Shown piece by piece: positions 43,696-58,047 of a stretch of 64,000 nucleotides of DNA. Both the position numbers and the translations under genes were made by a program. The notes beneath the pieces are model-generated. The model was not told where the DNA came from. It saw nothing but the letters and a program-made list of their open reading frames with translations, and did not search any database. Origin of the DNA: MFD04580-c1 sp963702995 (GTDB lineage Bacteria > Planctomycetota > Phycisphaerae > Tepidisphaerales > Tepidisphaeraceae); NCBI GenBank assembly GCA_963702995.1, contig OY969783.1:1736001-1800000 (forward strand). The letters run 5' to 3'. Numbering within the stretch: the first letter of the stretch is position 1; every line of letters begins with the position of its first letter.

Positions 43696-44019
43696 TCAGC
43701 TATGGGCGGAGATGTCGAATGCGACCGTTTTGCGGGCCCGGTTGCGGCGGAGCGTGGGAGCGGCCGGGGAAGGATGCTCGGCCTCCGTGGTGGCCATTGC
43801 CATGACATAGGCCTTGGACGGGAAGCCGGCGGACTGAACGTCGGTCGTCCGCTCATTCATGTAGGCGACAGCTTTTCGAAAAGCCGACCACATGGTTTCA
43901 TCGTCCACGCCGGCGGCGACGAGGCATTTGATCGTGATGCCCACGGCTTCATCGAAGGCGCAGAGGAAGGCGTCTTCGGGGGTGAACTCGACGCGCTGGA
44001 GCGAGGAGGGGTTCGGCAT
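43696..44019 (-). CDS. Small protein of unknown function
   Basis: 107 residues from MPNPSSLQRVEFTPEDAFLC, with AAGGA about 12 nt upstream of the start at 44019. The middle is helical (FDEAVGITIKCLVAAGVDDE); the C-terminus is basic. It points against the phage genes and may be the first host gene or a phage gene of opposite direction. No family recognised. Confidence 0.55.
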   Translation of the reverse strand: MPNPSSLQRVEFTPEDAFLCAFDEAVGITIKCLVAAGVDDETMWSAFRKAVAYMNERTTDVQSAGFPSKAYVMAMATTEAEHPSPAAPTLRRNRARKTVAFDISAHS

Positions 44020-44295
44020 GGTCGGTTGGGTCCTTCAGGTGCAATGCCCGTTCGGGGGCGTCCGCGACTCGCGACCGAAGCGGCGACACTCTACTCCCCG
44101 GCCGCCACGTTATCCGCTCGATCGCCGATCATCGTAGCAATAGGATCGGCGGGGATCGCGGCCCTTAATAATAGGCATTTGTGCTCAATTTCTCGCCGTT
44201 ATAACGTTGTGGTTTTTCAATATGTTGCGTGACTGGCGTTTGCTTTCGGGGCGAGGGGCGAGGGGCGGGGTGGCGGGGTTTCGACCGCACGGCGA
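44020..44295. other. AT-richer intergenic region, right edge of the island
   Basis: No gene seen. 44155-44225 is the most AT-rich stretch of this area (for example CTTAATAATAGGCATTTGTG), which would suit promoters or a former attachment site. I found no duplicated sequence matching the left edge. Confidence 0.35.
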
Positions 44296-44928
44296 CTACG
44301 GGGCGTCCGCTGGCGGCTTGGTGATCCCGGCGACGACGGCGATCCGAACCAGGTCGGCGGTGTTCTCCGCGCCGGTCTTGGCCAGGAGATGGGCGCGGTG
44401 GTTCGAGACGGTTTTCAGGGAGAGCCCGGTGTCCAGGGCGATCTGCTTGCTGGACCGCCCGCCGATGAGGAGCCGCAGGATCTCCAGTTCGCGCGGGCTC
44501 AGGGTCGCCAGGCGGTCGCGGCCCCGGTCCGGCGGGGCCAGCGTCGTGTGTCCGGCGTGCGAGCGTGCCAGCGCCTCGGCGACCCGCGCGAGCAGCACGT
44601 TGTGGTCGAGCGGCTTTTCGAGGAAATCCACCGCGCCCAGCTTCATGCTGGCCACGGCCGCGGGGACATCGCCGTGGCCGGACATGACGAGGGTCGGGAT
44701 GCCTAGGCGCATTTCCCGCAGCTTCGCGAGGAGCTCGATCCCGCTCATGCCCCGGAGCCGCAGATCGACAAGGAGGCAGCCGACGGGGCCTTCTTCAATC
44801 GCCGCGATGCACGCCTCGGCCGACGCGAAGGACCTGACCGCATGCCCTGCGGACTTCAAGACCACGCTCAGCGCCTTTCGGACGCCGGCTTCATCATCAA
44901 CGATATAGACCGTCGGACCTGCAGCCAT
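44296..44928 (-). CDS. FixJ/NarL-type response regulator
   Basis: 210 residues: a receiver domain (VYIVDDEAGVRKAL, phosphoacceptor Asp in LLVDLRLRGMSGIE, GHGDVPAAVASMKLGAVDFL, Lys in EKPLD) and a C-terminal LuxR-type helix-turn-helix (LSPRELEILRLLIGGRSSKQ, then LSLKTVSNHRAHLLAKTGAE). Orthodox FixJ layout. It begins 24 bp after the stop of the multi-PAS histidine kinase and is probably co-transcribed with it and phosphorylated by it. Target genes cannot be told from the sequence. Confidence 0.9.
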   Translation of the reverse strand: MAAGPTVYIVDDEAGVRKALSVVLKSAGHAVRSFASAEACIAAIEEGPVGCLLVDLRLRGMSGIELLAKLREMRLGIPTLVMSGHGDVPAAVASMKLGAVDFLEKPLDHNVLLARVAEALARSHAGHTTLAPPDRGRDRLATLSPRELEILRLLIGGRSSKQIALDTGLSLKTVSNHRAHLLAKTGAENTADLVRIAVVAGITKPPADAP

Positions 44929-44952
44929 CGCAGCTCCTTAAGCCCCCCGCGT

Positions 44953-47900
44953 TCAGCGGCACTGTTCCGCGATCGGAAGCGTGAATTGAAAAGTCATTCC
45001 GCGATCGGGGTTGCGGGTCGCCGTCAATCTCCCGCCATGGGATTCGACGATCGAACGACATATGGAAAGCCCCAGGCCCAGCCCCGTCTCTTTCGTCGTG
45101 AAGAACGACTCAAAGACCCTGCCGAGCAAGTCGGGGGCGATCCCGGGCCCATTGTCGCAGACGGATACCCGAACCATCGCGCGCGGCGCTTCCTGACCCA
45201 TCGCCGTCGTCACCGATACGCGGCGCTCCGCCGGCGGCAGCCCCCGCAACGCGTCGAGGGCGTTCTGAAACAGGTTGATCAGCACCTGCTGGATCTGGAC
45301 CGCGTCAACCGATACGGGGCTGATCCCGTCGTGAAGGAATAACTGTGGGGTGATCGCAGCTTCGCGGAACTCGAACCTCAGCAGATCGATCGCCTCCCGG
45401 GCCAGACGGTTGACATCCATCGCCTCTTGCTTCGGCACCTGCTTGCGGATGAACGCGCGCAGCCGCATGACGATCTCGCTGGCTCGCCTCGCTTCGTTGC
45501 AGACCTCGGCCAGGTGGCTGGCCGACTCGCGCGAGACGGCCGAGTTGCCCGCATCGGCCCGGGCGGCGTCCAGGCAGACCCCCGCGTACCCCAGGATCGC
45601 CGTCAGCGGCTGGTTTAATTCATGGGCGAGGCTGGAGGCCATCTCGCCCACGCTGGCGACGCGGGAGAGGTGCGCGATCTCGGCCCGGTGCTGGTTGGTC
45701 AGCGCCTCGATCTCCTTGCGGGCGGTGATGTCGGCGATGGTGCCGATCAGCTTGGCCGAGTTCCGGTCGGGGTCAACGAACACGCTGGCGTGGTTAGCCA
45801 TCCAGCGAACCCGCCCGGCCGGCGGGATGACCCTGAACTCCATGTCGAATCGCGACCGGTCCCCGAACGCGGCCTGTACGGCTTCCCAGAGCTTGTGTGA
45901 ATCCTCAGGGTGAATCAGCCGCCTTAAGGCATCCATGTCGCCGTTCTCGATATGACCGGCGGGGATCCCGACGATCTGATGAACGCCTTCGGACCCGTGA
46001 ATGCGGCCGGTCGCGGGGTCGAATTCCCAGATCCCCATCTCGGCCGCCTGCAAGGCGAGCCGAAGCCGTTCCTCGCTTTCGCGCAGGGCCTGAGCGATTG
46101 CTCGCGCTCGATCGCGACGCCCGCGAGGTGGGCGGCGGTCGCCATGACGCCCCCAAACTCCGGGCCGGGCGACGCGGGCGCGGCGCGATAGACGGCGAAG
46201 GCGCCGAGCGTGCGCTGGTCGCTGGCGAAGATGGGCACCGACCAGCAACTTCGCAGACCGTTGGCGAGCGCGACATCCCGAGCGTCGCTCCAGAGCGGGT
46301 CCGTCGCGATATCCGAGACGATGACCGGCTCACCCCGAAAAACGGCGGTGCCGCACGAGCCGCGGCGCGGCCCGATGCGGACGCCGTCGATGGCCGTGTG
46401 GAATGCCTCCGGGATCGAGCGGCCGGCGGCGAATCGGAGGCGCTGCTCCCTGGGGTCGAGCTTCAGGAGGGAACACAGCGACCCGGGAAGCCGTTCCTCG
46501 ACGAAGTCCACGATCTCATCGAGCGCCACGGCCAATGGGTCACCCTTGGCGATGCGCTCAAGCACGCGGTTCTGCCGCATGAGGAGGTACTCGGCGTGCT
46601 TGCGGTCGGTGATGTCCATCATGGCGCCGACCATGCGGGTCGCGCGGCCGTCGGGTGCGCGGGTCACGTAGGCGCGGTCGAAGATGTTGACGTAGGAGCC
46701 ATCGGCGCGGCGGAATCGGTATTCCCCGGACCAGTATTGGTCCGGGCCGCGGTAGGCGGCGGTGACGCTGGCGCGAATGCGGTCGTGGTCGTCGGGATGG
46801 ACGCGGCTCGCCCACCACTCCAGGCGGGGCTCCACGTCGCCGGCGGGGTAGCCAAAGAGGTTCGTGATCTTGTCGCTCCACCAGACGACGTCGGCGGCGA
46901 TGTCCCAGTCCCAGACGGCGTCGCTGGTGGCGCGGGCGACGAGATGGAATCGCTCGTTGGACTCGCGGGTTTGTGTCTCCGCCCGAAGGCGGTCTGTGAC
47001 GTCAGCCGCGAGACAGATGCAGGCCGGGCGGCCGTCCAGGTCGAGGTTATGGGCGGTTACCTCGACGTGGATGACAGACCCGTCCTTCTTCCGGTGACGC
47101 CAGACGCCCCGTTTTTCGTAGGCGCCGCTGGAACGGCTCAGGGCCTCGCGCAGGGCGACGGCGTCCCGCTCGGTCCGGATGTCCATGATCGTCATGGAGA
47201 GGAATTCTTCGCGGGAGTAGCCATATTCGGCGACGGCCGCGTCGTTCACGGCGACGTATTGGAGCGTCTGGCAGTCATAGACGAACATCGGCGTTGGGAT
47301 GCGGTCGAAAAGCGTGCGGGATCGTTCGTGACTGGCGCAGCGCCGCCTCGACGCGCTTCTGGTCCTCCACGTCCGTGCAGGTGCCATACCAGCGCGCGAC
47401 CTGGCCATCGGGGCCGCGGCTGGTGACCTGGCGGCCGATGTGCCAGCGATACGCGCCGTCCGCGCGGCGCAGGCGGAACTCCATGTCCCGCGGCGTGCCG
47501 GATTGGATGGCCTGGGCCAGGTTGCGAGCGTGCCGGCGACATCGTCGGGGTGCAGCAGGGCTTTCCAGGACCAGCCCGTGAGTTCATCCACCTTGACGCC
47601 GCAATATTCATAAGCCCGGGCGTTTAGATGGTCGAGCGCACCGTCCGCCGTCGCGCTCCAGACGATCTGCGGGATCGCGTCGGCCAGGTCGCGGAGTCGG
47701 CGCTCGGCCGCCCGAAGCGATTCTTCGATGTGGCGCGCCTCGGTGACGTCGCGGCAGACGCCCCACATCCGCACCGGCTTTCCGTCGGCCCCCCGCTCGA
47801 CGAGGCCGTCGGTGTAGAGCAGCCGGATCGCGCCGTCGGCACGGATGATGCGGTGCTCGAACCGATAGGGCGCGTCGGATTCCATCGCCCCCTCGATCAT

Positions 47901-49520
47901 GTCGCCCACGTGCCGCCGCTCCGCGTCGGGGACGTGCGAGATGAACCCCGCCAGCGTCGGCTTGAATGCGGCCGGGTCGCGGCCGTACATGCGATACATC
48001 TCGTCCGACCACCAGACGGACTCCGCGCAATCCCATTCCCAGACCCCCAGCCCGGCGACGCGCTGGGCGGCCGCCATTCGGACGGTATTCAACCGGATCA
48101 GTTCCGCAGCCTGTTTGGACGCGGTGACGTCAACCACGGTCCCGATGCGTGTTGATGCCCGCGGTTTGCCGTCGGCGGTCTGTTCCAACAGCACCTGGGC
48201 GTTGCAGGCGAGCCACCGGGCGGTCCCATCCGGCGGAAGCGTCCGATACTCGACGGATTGCGTGCCGGCGCCCTCCGGCGACTGGTTGGGCTCCGCGATC
48301 CACGACGCGATCCGTTGCCGGTCATCCGGGTGGATGGACTGTAGTAGCGTTCGCGGTGTTCCGATGGCGGCCGCCCAGCCCCATAGGGTGCGGCAGCGGT
48401 CGTCGGCGTGGATTTGGCCGGTGAGCAGGTCGTGCCGCCAGGTGCCCATCCGGGCCGCGTCCAGGGCTAAACGGTGGCGCGCTTCGCTGGCAAGGAGCTT
48501 AAGCTCTGACTGCTTTTTCTGGGTGATATCGGTGTGGACGATGACGGCGCCCGGTTTACCCCGGTCGGCGCCGAGCCCGGGAGACAGGGGCGTCACCGTC
48601 ATTTCAAACCAGAGGTCTTCCACCGGCGTCGGGCAGAGGTACTCCATGTGGAAGTGTTCGAGCGCGCCGCCGAGGACGCCGCGAACGCCCGCGGCCGCCC
48701 GGCGAGCATCCGGGCATGACGGCGCGGCCGCATCGCACACGTCCAGATAGTTGGGCCCGACGCCGCAGGCGATGGCGACATCGCCCCATCGCCGCGGCAT
48801 GCCCGTCGCCGCGAATCGTTCCCAGGCGAGGTTGGTGGCGGTGATGGTGCCGCCATGGTCGAGAACGCAGATGTGATGCGGCATCGAATCAAGGATCGCC
48901 TTTGAAAAGCGTTCGCTCTGTCGAAGCTCGTTCTCGGCGATCGCGCGGCGCGTCACCTCGGTGGCGTCGCCCGAGGCGCCGGGTGCGCGCTCGCCGCCTG
49001 GCGGCGCGGCCTGTTCGGCCAGAAGTCTTCGCGCGTGGGCCAGTTCAATAAGGCTTGCGGCTTGTCGGGCGAGCGTCTGGAGGAGGTTGATCTGGGCATC
49101 CGATAGGGTGCGGGGCTGGAAGCCGAGGATCGCCAGGGCCCCGACCGCATGCCCCTGGGGCGTTCGGATCGGGGCACCGGCGTAAAACCGGACGTGAGGC
49201 TCGCCGGTTACGAAGGGGTTCTGCCGGGTGCGTGGATCGGCCGCCGTGTCCGGGACAATGAGGGGGCTGTCGCCAAGGATCGTCAGCGCCGAAAACGAAG
49301 CGTCACGGTTCATGGCGCCGACGCCGACGCCCACGCCCGACTTGATCCAGGCGCGATCGGCATCAACGAGGGTGATGGCGGCGATCGGGGCGTCAAGGAG
49401 GGAGGAAGCAAGGCTCGTGAGGTCGTCGAAGCTTGAATCATCCGGAGCGCCGATCAGGCCGCTCCCGTAGAGCGCTGCCAGACGTTGCCGCTCGTCGATC
49501 AGAGGTAGCGCGGACGGCAT
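44953..49520 (-). CDS. Large FixL-like sensor histidine kinase with GAF and multiple PAS domains (frameshifted)
   Basis: About 1520 residues when breaks near 47525, 47330 and 46100 are joined. Order: GAF (about residues 25-160), six PAS domains to about 980, a second GAF (about 1000-1150), a seventh PAS (LALQAAEMGIWEFDPATG), HisKA with SLAHELNQPLTAILG (phosphoacceptor His) and HATPase (NLFQNALDAL, CDNGPGIAPDLLG, ETGLGLGLSICR). No transmembrane segment, so it is probably a soluble sensor. The PAS domains could bind ligands or haem; no haem-specific motif was verified. Paired with the FixJ-like regulator downstream. The frameshifts lie in poorly conserved stretches. Confidence 0.85.
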
Positions 49521-49825
49521 CCGATTCCCTTGAGCTACTTCGTTCCGCGGAGGTGCGCTTTCACAGGTGATCGATCATAACCTCTAACCGATCCGCTCCA
49601 CGATGCACGTTGCGCCGACGCCCCGCTCGCGAAAGCGGCCCGGGGGCCTCCTTGCCGGCGCCGACGTCCCCTCGGCCTCTTGAGTCGAGCCGGCGAGGGC
49701 GCCGGCATCCCATGGCTCAGCGCTCTGGATTCCCACGCTCCTTTTGAGGCGGACGACCGATCGACCCCTGGAGAGGGTGTCAGGCCGGAGCAGCCGGCAA
49801 TTGGCCGGTTGAAAGCGGGATCGCG
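49521..49825. other. Intergenic region upstream of the multi-PAS kinase
   Basis: 305 bp with no believable gene. It should contain the leftward promoter of the kinase/regulator pair. I see no confident boxes; the right end abuts the MITE-like element. Confidence 0.3.
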
Positions 49826-50048
49826 TTAACACTACAGCGCTGAACAGCTGTAAAGCCTTACCAAAAAAGAGAAATCCGAAGCAACCCCCAAGGAAGCCGA
49901 GAAGAAGAGGAAGCGGAAAACGACTCTCCTGCCGCATCCGCTTTCATCGGTTGTGTTTCTTTCCGCGCGGTCATTGCTTCGGATTTCGGGCTTCGGATTT
50001 TGCCTTCTTCGTTACGCCGCGATTCGTCAGGTAGCGCTGTAGTGTTAA
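49826..50048 (-). mobile_element. MITE-like element, copy 2 (inverted)
   Basis: A 223-bp non-coding element with perfect 16-bp inverted ends TTAACACTACAGCGCT / AGCGCTGTAGTGTTAA. In reverse orientation it matches 7860-8080 along its length. TTAA at each end could be a target duplication or part of the inverted ends. Confidence 0.75.
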
Positions 50049-50243
50049 CCGATAGGATGCGCATCGGGCGCAAACATTGCATTCGGAGCGGCAATTCTGG
50101 AAACGCGACCGCGGGCCGCCTATACTGCTTTCGCCGATGGCTTCCCCCGAAGAAGGTTCCCCCCCTCCTTCTTCACCCGTCGGCTTTTTTATTGCGCCGG
50201 TCCAACTTCAATCGCTCGCCTCCATCTTTCATGTCAGACGATT

Positions 50244-50579
50244 TCAGGATCCCTTCCGCACATCGGCGGGATGGACGTAGCGGATCGTGTTGTCTTCGAG
50301 GCGCGCTCGCTGCCAGAGCGCGTCGAGATCGGGGGGGCGGTCGAAGTAGAGCTTCGCGTCGGGGCGTACTTCGCCGCGAACGGGGTTGGCGGCCCGCGGG
50401 TCGGAAACCCATTCGGTGTCGATCGCCGCGATATAGAGTTGGCTGTAAGCGCCGGCTTCGGCCGAGATGTTCTGGTTATCGTGCCGATGAAACACGGAGC
50501 AGCCGGCCGAGGTGACGAACAGGCTCGCCGCCGCCATCGTCAGACCGCTCTTCAGACAGGTCACGCCGAGTCTTTTCAT
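50244..50579 (-). CDS. Small predicted lipoprotein
   Basis: 111 residues from MKRLGVTCLKSGLTMAAASL, chosen because GGAGAA lies 6 nt upstream; an earlier in-frame ATG exists at 50615. The signal peptide ends in lipobox TSAGC (about residue 27), followed by SVFHRHDNQNIS and a soluble domain with IAAIDTEWVSDPRAANPVRG and FDRPPDLDALWQRARLEDNT. No known family. Expected in the outer or inner membrane facing the periplasm. Confidence 0.65.
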   Translation of the reverse strand: MKRLGVTCLKSGLTMAAASLFVTSAGCSVFHRHDNQNISAEAGAYSQLYIAAIDTEWVSDPRAANPVRGEVRPDAKLYFDRPPDLDALWQRARLEDNTIRYVHPADVRKGS

Positions 50580-50878
50580 GCGCTTCTCCAGATGGGCCTC
50601 TGCCGCGTCGCTCAACGCTCTGCTCCCGGCAGCATACTGCCGCCCGGGGGCGGGTCATAGGCGACCGGGCGTGGCGACACGCCGTGCCGGGTGGGCCATC
50701 TTCGCTGGCAATACCGTGAACGTGAATTTTGGGGCACCGACGGCCTCGTCGGCTCAACGCAAAAGGCCGACGGGGATGTCGGCGTTCCCAGGGAGAGCGG
50801 CCGGGACGCTTTCCGCGTCGTGCAGGTGGCTTGCCAATGAAGACGGCTCGAACGGTGATGCTCGCTTCCAGATCCGGT

Positions 50879-51634
50879 TCACAGGGTGGCGGCCGTCCGG
50901 AGGCCCTCCCATTGCAGCCATGGATCGGTCATTGAGGCCCAGCGTTGGCGGTCATGATCGACGTGCGTGAGGCGGAAGAAGACGGCGTAGCGGATGAACG
51001 GCGAAAGATTGGCGGCCGCCGTGTGGGCGAGCAGGTAGTGGGCGAGCACGACATCGCCGGCGCGCCCGATGATTTGCAGCGGCTTCCCCTGATCGATCGG
51101 GGGCATTCCCTTGAGCAATGCGTCCGGGCCGTTCTGTCGGAAGTAGTCGGCGTGGCGGACGTGCGTCCCGGGCCAGACCGTGAAGTTGCCGTGGTAGGGC
51201 CCGGGCAGGTCGCTCAGCAGGACGGCCGCCAGGGCCGTGAAGTTGTAGACCGACCCTTTTTTCACGCCGTTGGTCGGCGTGTACATCCCATCGATATGCG
51301 CAAAGGGGGCCGGCGGCGGGTCCTCATTGCTGGGGAACCGAAGGGCGATCTGGGCGCTGCTGACCGGAGCGACGCGGCCGGCGCCGATGACCGTCTCGAC
51401 CAGGGCGCGAAGCGGCGTGGCGTTATACAGGCCGGTGATCACGCGGTCGCCGCGCAACTCGGGGCAGAACGATTGGTCGTGGTAGGTGCTCATCAAGGCC
51501 GGGTCGAGGCCCTTCCCAACCGAGTGGTTGATCGCCTTGAGCGCTTCTCGGGCCACCATGGGAGGGACGGCGCCGGCGACGCGCACGAAGCCGTGCGTCA
51601 CCAGGTCATGTCGTTGCTCGTCGGACAGATTCAT
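50879..51634 (-). CDS. Phytanoyl-CoA dioxygenase family protein
   Basis: 251 residues. Non-haem Fe(II)/2-oxoglutarate dioxygenase fold: AHIDGMY gives the His-x-Asp iron pair, VLAHYLLAHTAAANLSPFIR gives the distal His and the Arg that binds 2-oxoglutarate. N-terminal MNLSDEQRHDLVTHGFVRVA is the usual family start. Substrate unknown; members hydroxylate varied small molecules. It stands alone leftward, with no pathway neighbours. Frame intact. Confidence 0.85.
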   Translation of the reverse strand: MNLSDEQRHDLVTHGFVRVAGAVPPMVAREALKAINHSVGKGLDPALMSTYHDQSFCPELRGDRVITGLYNATPLRALVETVIGAGRVAPVSSAQIALRFPSNEDPPPAPFAHIDGMYTPTNGVKKGSVYNFTALAAVLLSDLPGPYHGNFTVWPGTHVRHADYFRQNGPDALLKGMPPIDQGKPLQIIGRAGDVVLAHYLLAHTAAANLSPFIRYAVFFRLTHVDHDRQRWASMTDPWLQWEGLRTAATL

Positions 51635-52293
51635 GGGAGGTCCCTTGAAGCGGCGGCCGGCCTGTCGCCACTTTTGAAAGGTGCCAGCGGACGGAACGCC
51701 GTCACGGCGTCAGTCGCGATTTCGCTCGGCGAATGCGGTCTGTTCCGGTGCCCGGCCGACCCGCCAGCGGCGCATTCTACGGGGTGGACGGGCCGAAGCG
51801 AGCGACGAGCGGCGGTAGAAGATCCGAGTGCGGCCTATAGTTCCGCGGCGGCGGGGCGGGTTGCCCCTGCCGCGGCCTCGGTCGATTGATGGAAACCCAC
51901 ATAATGACCTCGCCCATCCTCGGTCATTCACGCGGTGAGTCGGCGGACCCACTCCTTGAGCGACTGTCCACCCGTCAGTTCGTAGCTCCGCATCAGCCCA
52001 TCGGCGAGGCCCTGCTGGACACGGTCGGCAGGTCCATAGGGAGGCGCGTTGCGATCGAGCGATCCCTTCAGTGGCTGAGGCTTGACGCCTCGCAAAAGAT
52101 TGGGCGATTGAAGCGAACCGAGCTGAATCAGCTGGCGCGGTGCCTCCACCGCTTCCGCCGGCTCCATGCGTGCGGCGCATCCAGCCGCGGGACAAAGGCC
52201 CAGCCGGCCTGACCCCGGCGCGGCGCGGCATGGGTTATGCAGTGCGATATACCGGTCGTCGTGCCCGAATGGCGGCCGACTCTGGAGGCGACA
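51635..52293. other. Intergenic region with a doubtful small reading frame
   Basis: About 660 bp. The only frame worth noting is 51928-52167 on the minus strand (79 residues, ending SYELTGGQSLKEWVRRLTA); it has no ribosome site or known family and I rate it as unlikely to be a gene. Confidence 0.35.
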
Positions 52294-53130
52294 ATGTCCA
52301 AGAATCAGCCGCTATGCTGCACCCCGCGAGCCTATAACCTGCTGTCCGCACAGCTTCAGTCGATCAATTCCAGCGACGCCCTACTCAACGGGTCCATGGC
52401 GATCGCGATGCATGAGATCGAAAGCGCGAGCGTCCAGGAGGTCGATGCGATCCTCCAAGGGTATGCCGATAAGGTTCGCTCGCGCTGCCGCGGATCGCAG
52501 CAGCAGGCGCTGGTCGCCCACCTCCACAACTACCTGTTCGACGAGCTCGGGTTCACCGGCAACACCCAAGACTATTACAACCCGATGAACAGCTACCTGC
52601 CGGCCGTCCTGAGGACGCGACGGGGCCTGCCTATTACGCTGAGCCTGATCTACAAGCTCGTGGCCGAACGCCTGGGGCTGCGGGCGTGGGGCGTCGGCCT
52701 GCCGGGGCACTTTATTGCCGCGATCGAGATGGGCGGGTCAAATCTGCTCATCGACCCATTCACCGGGGGGCGGGAAATCACCGTCAACGAGGCCCACGCC
52801 CGTCTGAAAGAAACCTTCGGCCCCGAAATAGAGTGGTCGGACGAGCTGGTTCGTGCCGCGTCCAACCGCCATTGGCTCACGCGGATGCTTCAGAATCTTC
52901 TGAATGTCTTCGGGAATCAGAGCCGCTACTCCGACGTCGCCGCGATCCTGGAATTAGAGATGCTTCTCTGGCCCGACCAGGTCCATCTCCAGAGAGACCT
53001 CGGCCTGGTTCTGGCCCGGTGCGGGCTTTCGCGGCCGGCGTCCATCTGGATCGATCGCTACCTTTCCACCAACCCCGACGATCCGCAGAAAAGTCAGCTT
53101 CAGGAGCTTTTGCAAGTCCTCGGCAAGTGA
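52294..53130 (+). CDS. SirB1-type transglutaminase-like/TPR protein
   Basis: 278 residues from MSKNQPLCCTPRAYNLL; GGAGGCG lies 5 nt upstream, which decides against the longer frame from 52237. The N-terminal region is the transglutaminase-like core2 type (FDELGFTGNTQDYYNPMNSY, then LPAVLRTRRGLPITLSLIYK, and GVGLPGHFIA with the candidate His). The C-terminal region is a TPR-like helical array (YSDVAAILELEMLLWPDQVH). Members lack proven catalytic activity; role unknown. It is convergent with carB. Confidence 0.85.
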   Translation: MSKNQPLCCTPRAYNLLSAQLQSINSSDALLNGSMAIAMHEIESASVQEVDAILQGYADKVRSRCRGSQQQALVAHLHNYLFDELGFTGNTQDYYNPMNSYLPAVLRTRRGLPITLSLIYKLVAERLGLRAWGVGLPGHFIAAIEMGGSNLLIDPFTGGREITVNEAHARLKETFGPEIEWSDELVRAASNRHWLTRMLQNLLNVFGNQSRYSDVAAILELEMLLWPDQVHLQRDLGLVLARCGLSRPASIWIDRYLSTNPDDPQKSQLQELLQVLGK

Positions 53131-53205
53131 TGCTTGGAGCCAGACGTTTTGCCCAGGTGGGCACGACGAATCGCATCAGGTCCGACGTCCTGTCAGTAGC
53201 GCTCG

Positions 53206-56898
<3,693 letters not shown>

Positions 56899-57156
56899 GG
56901 GGCGCAGAATTTACAGGTTCCCGCCCCCATCTCCAAACGATCGGCCGCTTCGGCGTCAACGTTCTTTACGGCCTGAAATGCTCCCGGGATCAGAAGACCC
57001 CCTCGCCCTCACGCTCTCTCCCGGAAGACCTCGGGGCGGGGGACCGAAGACGCGTCCTCAGAGGCTCCTATCTTACGCACCCCTCTTTAGGTCGCGTCCG
57101 ATCACTCTAAATTCGCCCGTTCTGTTCGATCGGTCCCGACGGGTAGCCTGTAGACC

Positions 57157-57972
57157 ATGAACCGACCTCTTCACGCGGTGGTGCTTGTCAGCCTCCTATT
57201 CACGGGCGCATGCGGCCGGTCTGAAGGGACCTCCAGCGCTCCCGCGGCGACAGCGCCGACGGCCCCCGCGGCCACGCCTCCGCCGGCTGCCGCGACGGCG
57301 CCGTCATCGGCCGCCGTGTTGGCGGCCTATCCCGCGACGACGCAGCCGGGCCGGGTTCGCCCTGGCGATCTGTTGCTGATCGAGATCGCCGATCTCTCTG
57401 GGCCTTCGATGCCGGAGATCATGCCGAAGCAGGTGGGCGCCGATGGGACGATTTCCGCCCCCAGTTGCCCCAAGCCGCTCTTGGTCGCCGGGCTGACCGA
57501 TGGCCTGATTGAAGCGTTGATTGCGACCACGCTCAAAGACGAGAACATCATTCGGAGTGCGAATGTTTCCGTGCGGCGGCTGCGGGTGTCCGGGACGGGA
57601 GGGCCGCCGCCGGGCCCCATCGCTCCGTTCGATCTTGTCCGGGTCAGCGTGGATGACCTGGAAGGCCCCGGCGCCACCACCGTCCGCATCAACCGAGTCC
57701 CCGCGGACGGAACGATCACGCTCCCGTACGCAGGGCCGCTGAAGATCGAATCGTTGACCGATCAGCAGGTCGAGGCCGCCATTGCGAAGGCTTATCGGGA
57801 TAACGGAATCGTTGAGCATCCCACGGTGTCGGTCTTGCGCCTCGAGGCCGCCCCACCCGACGCCGCGCGCCTCGATCTACCCGACGCGCCGATCTTCCAA
57901 ACGCCAGACTCGCTGGCCTGGCTTTACGCCACGCGAGCTGAAAACCGCACCGCCAGCCTCCGCTCCAAATGA
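57157..57972 (+). CDS. Lipoprotein with two polysaccharide-export-like repeats
   Basis: 271 residues. Signal peptide with lipobox LFTGAC (about residue 19), an Ala/Pro/Thr linker, then two tandem domains like the Wza/Poly_export N-terminal domain: RVRPGDLLLIEIADLSGPSM with VGADGTISAP, and FDLVRVSVDDLEGPG with VPADGTITLPYAGPLKIESL, each ending in a helix like TDQQVEAAIAKAYRD. No SLBB or outer-membrane helix is seen, so it is probably not a full export channel. It is convergent with the RsbU-like gene. Confidence 0.75.
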   Translation: MNRPLHAVVLVSLLFTGACGRSEGTSSAPAATAPTAPAATPPPAAATAPSSAAVLAAYPATTQPGRVRPGDLLLIEIADLSGPSMPEIMPKQVGADGTISAPSCPKPLLVAGLTDGLIEALIATTLKDENIIRSANVSVRRLRVSGTGGPPPGPIAPFDLVRVSVDDLEGPGATTVRINRVPADGTITLPYAGPLKIESLTDQQVEAAIAKAYRDNGIVEHPTVSVLRLEAAPPDAARLDLPDAPIFQTPDSLAWLYATRAENRTASLRSK

Positions 57973-58047
57973 CTGGAGCGGTTGTCACGGCGCCAAGTTT
58001 GAAGTCTGCCGACGTTGACGCGGCCGCGATGGCCGGTGTACCCGCCG

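Noticed and set aside
13084..44295. Attachment-site direct repeats at the island edges
   Set aside because: Only 10-bp GC-rich matches (CGCCGGGT type) were found, which are expected by chance at this base composition.
51928..52167. Small leftward gene between the dioxygenase and SirB1 genes
   Set aside because: 79 residues without ribosome site, motif or conserved neighbour; kept only as a remark.
57924..58047. Extended C-terminus of the RsbU-like phosphatase
   Set aside because: The extra residues arise after a one-base shift near 58086; the other frame gives the family-typical DDVSILAMQ end.
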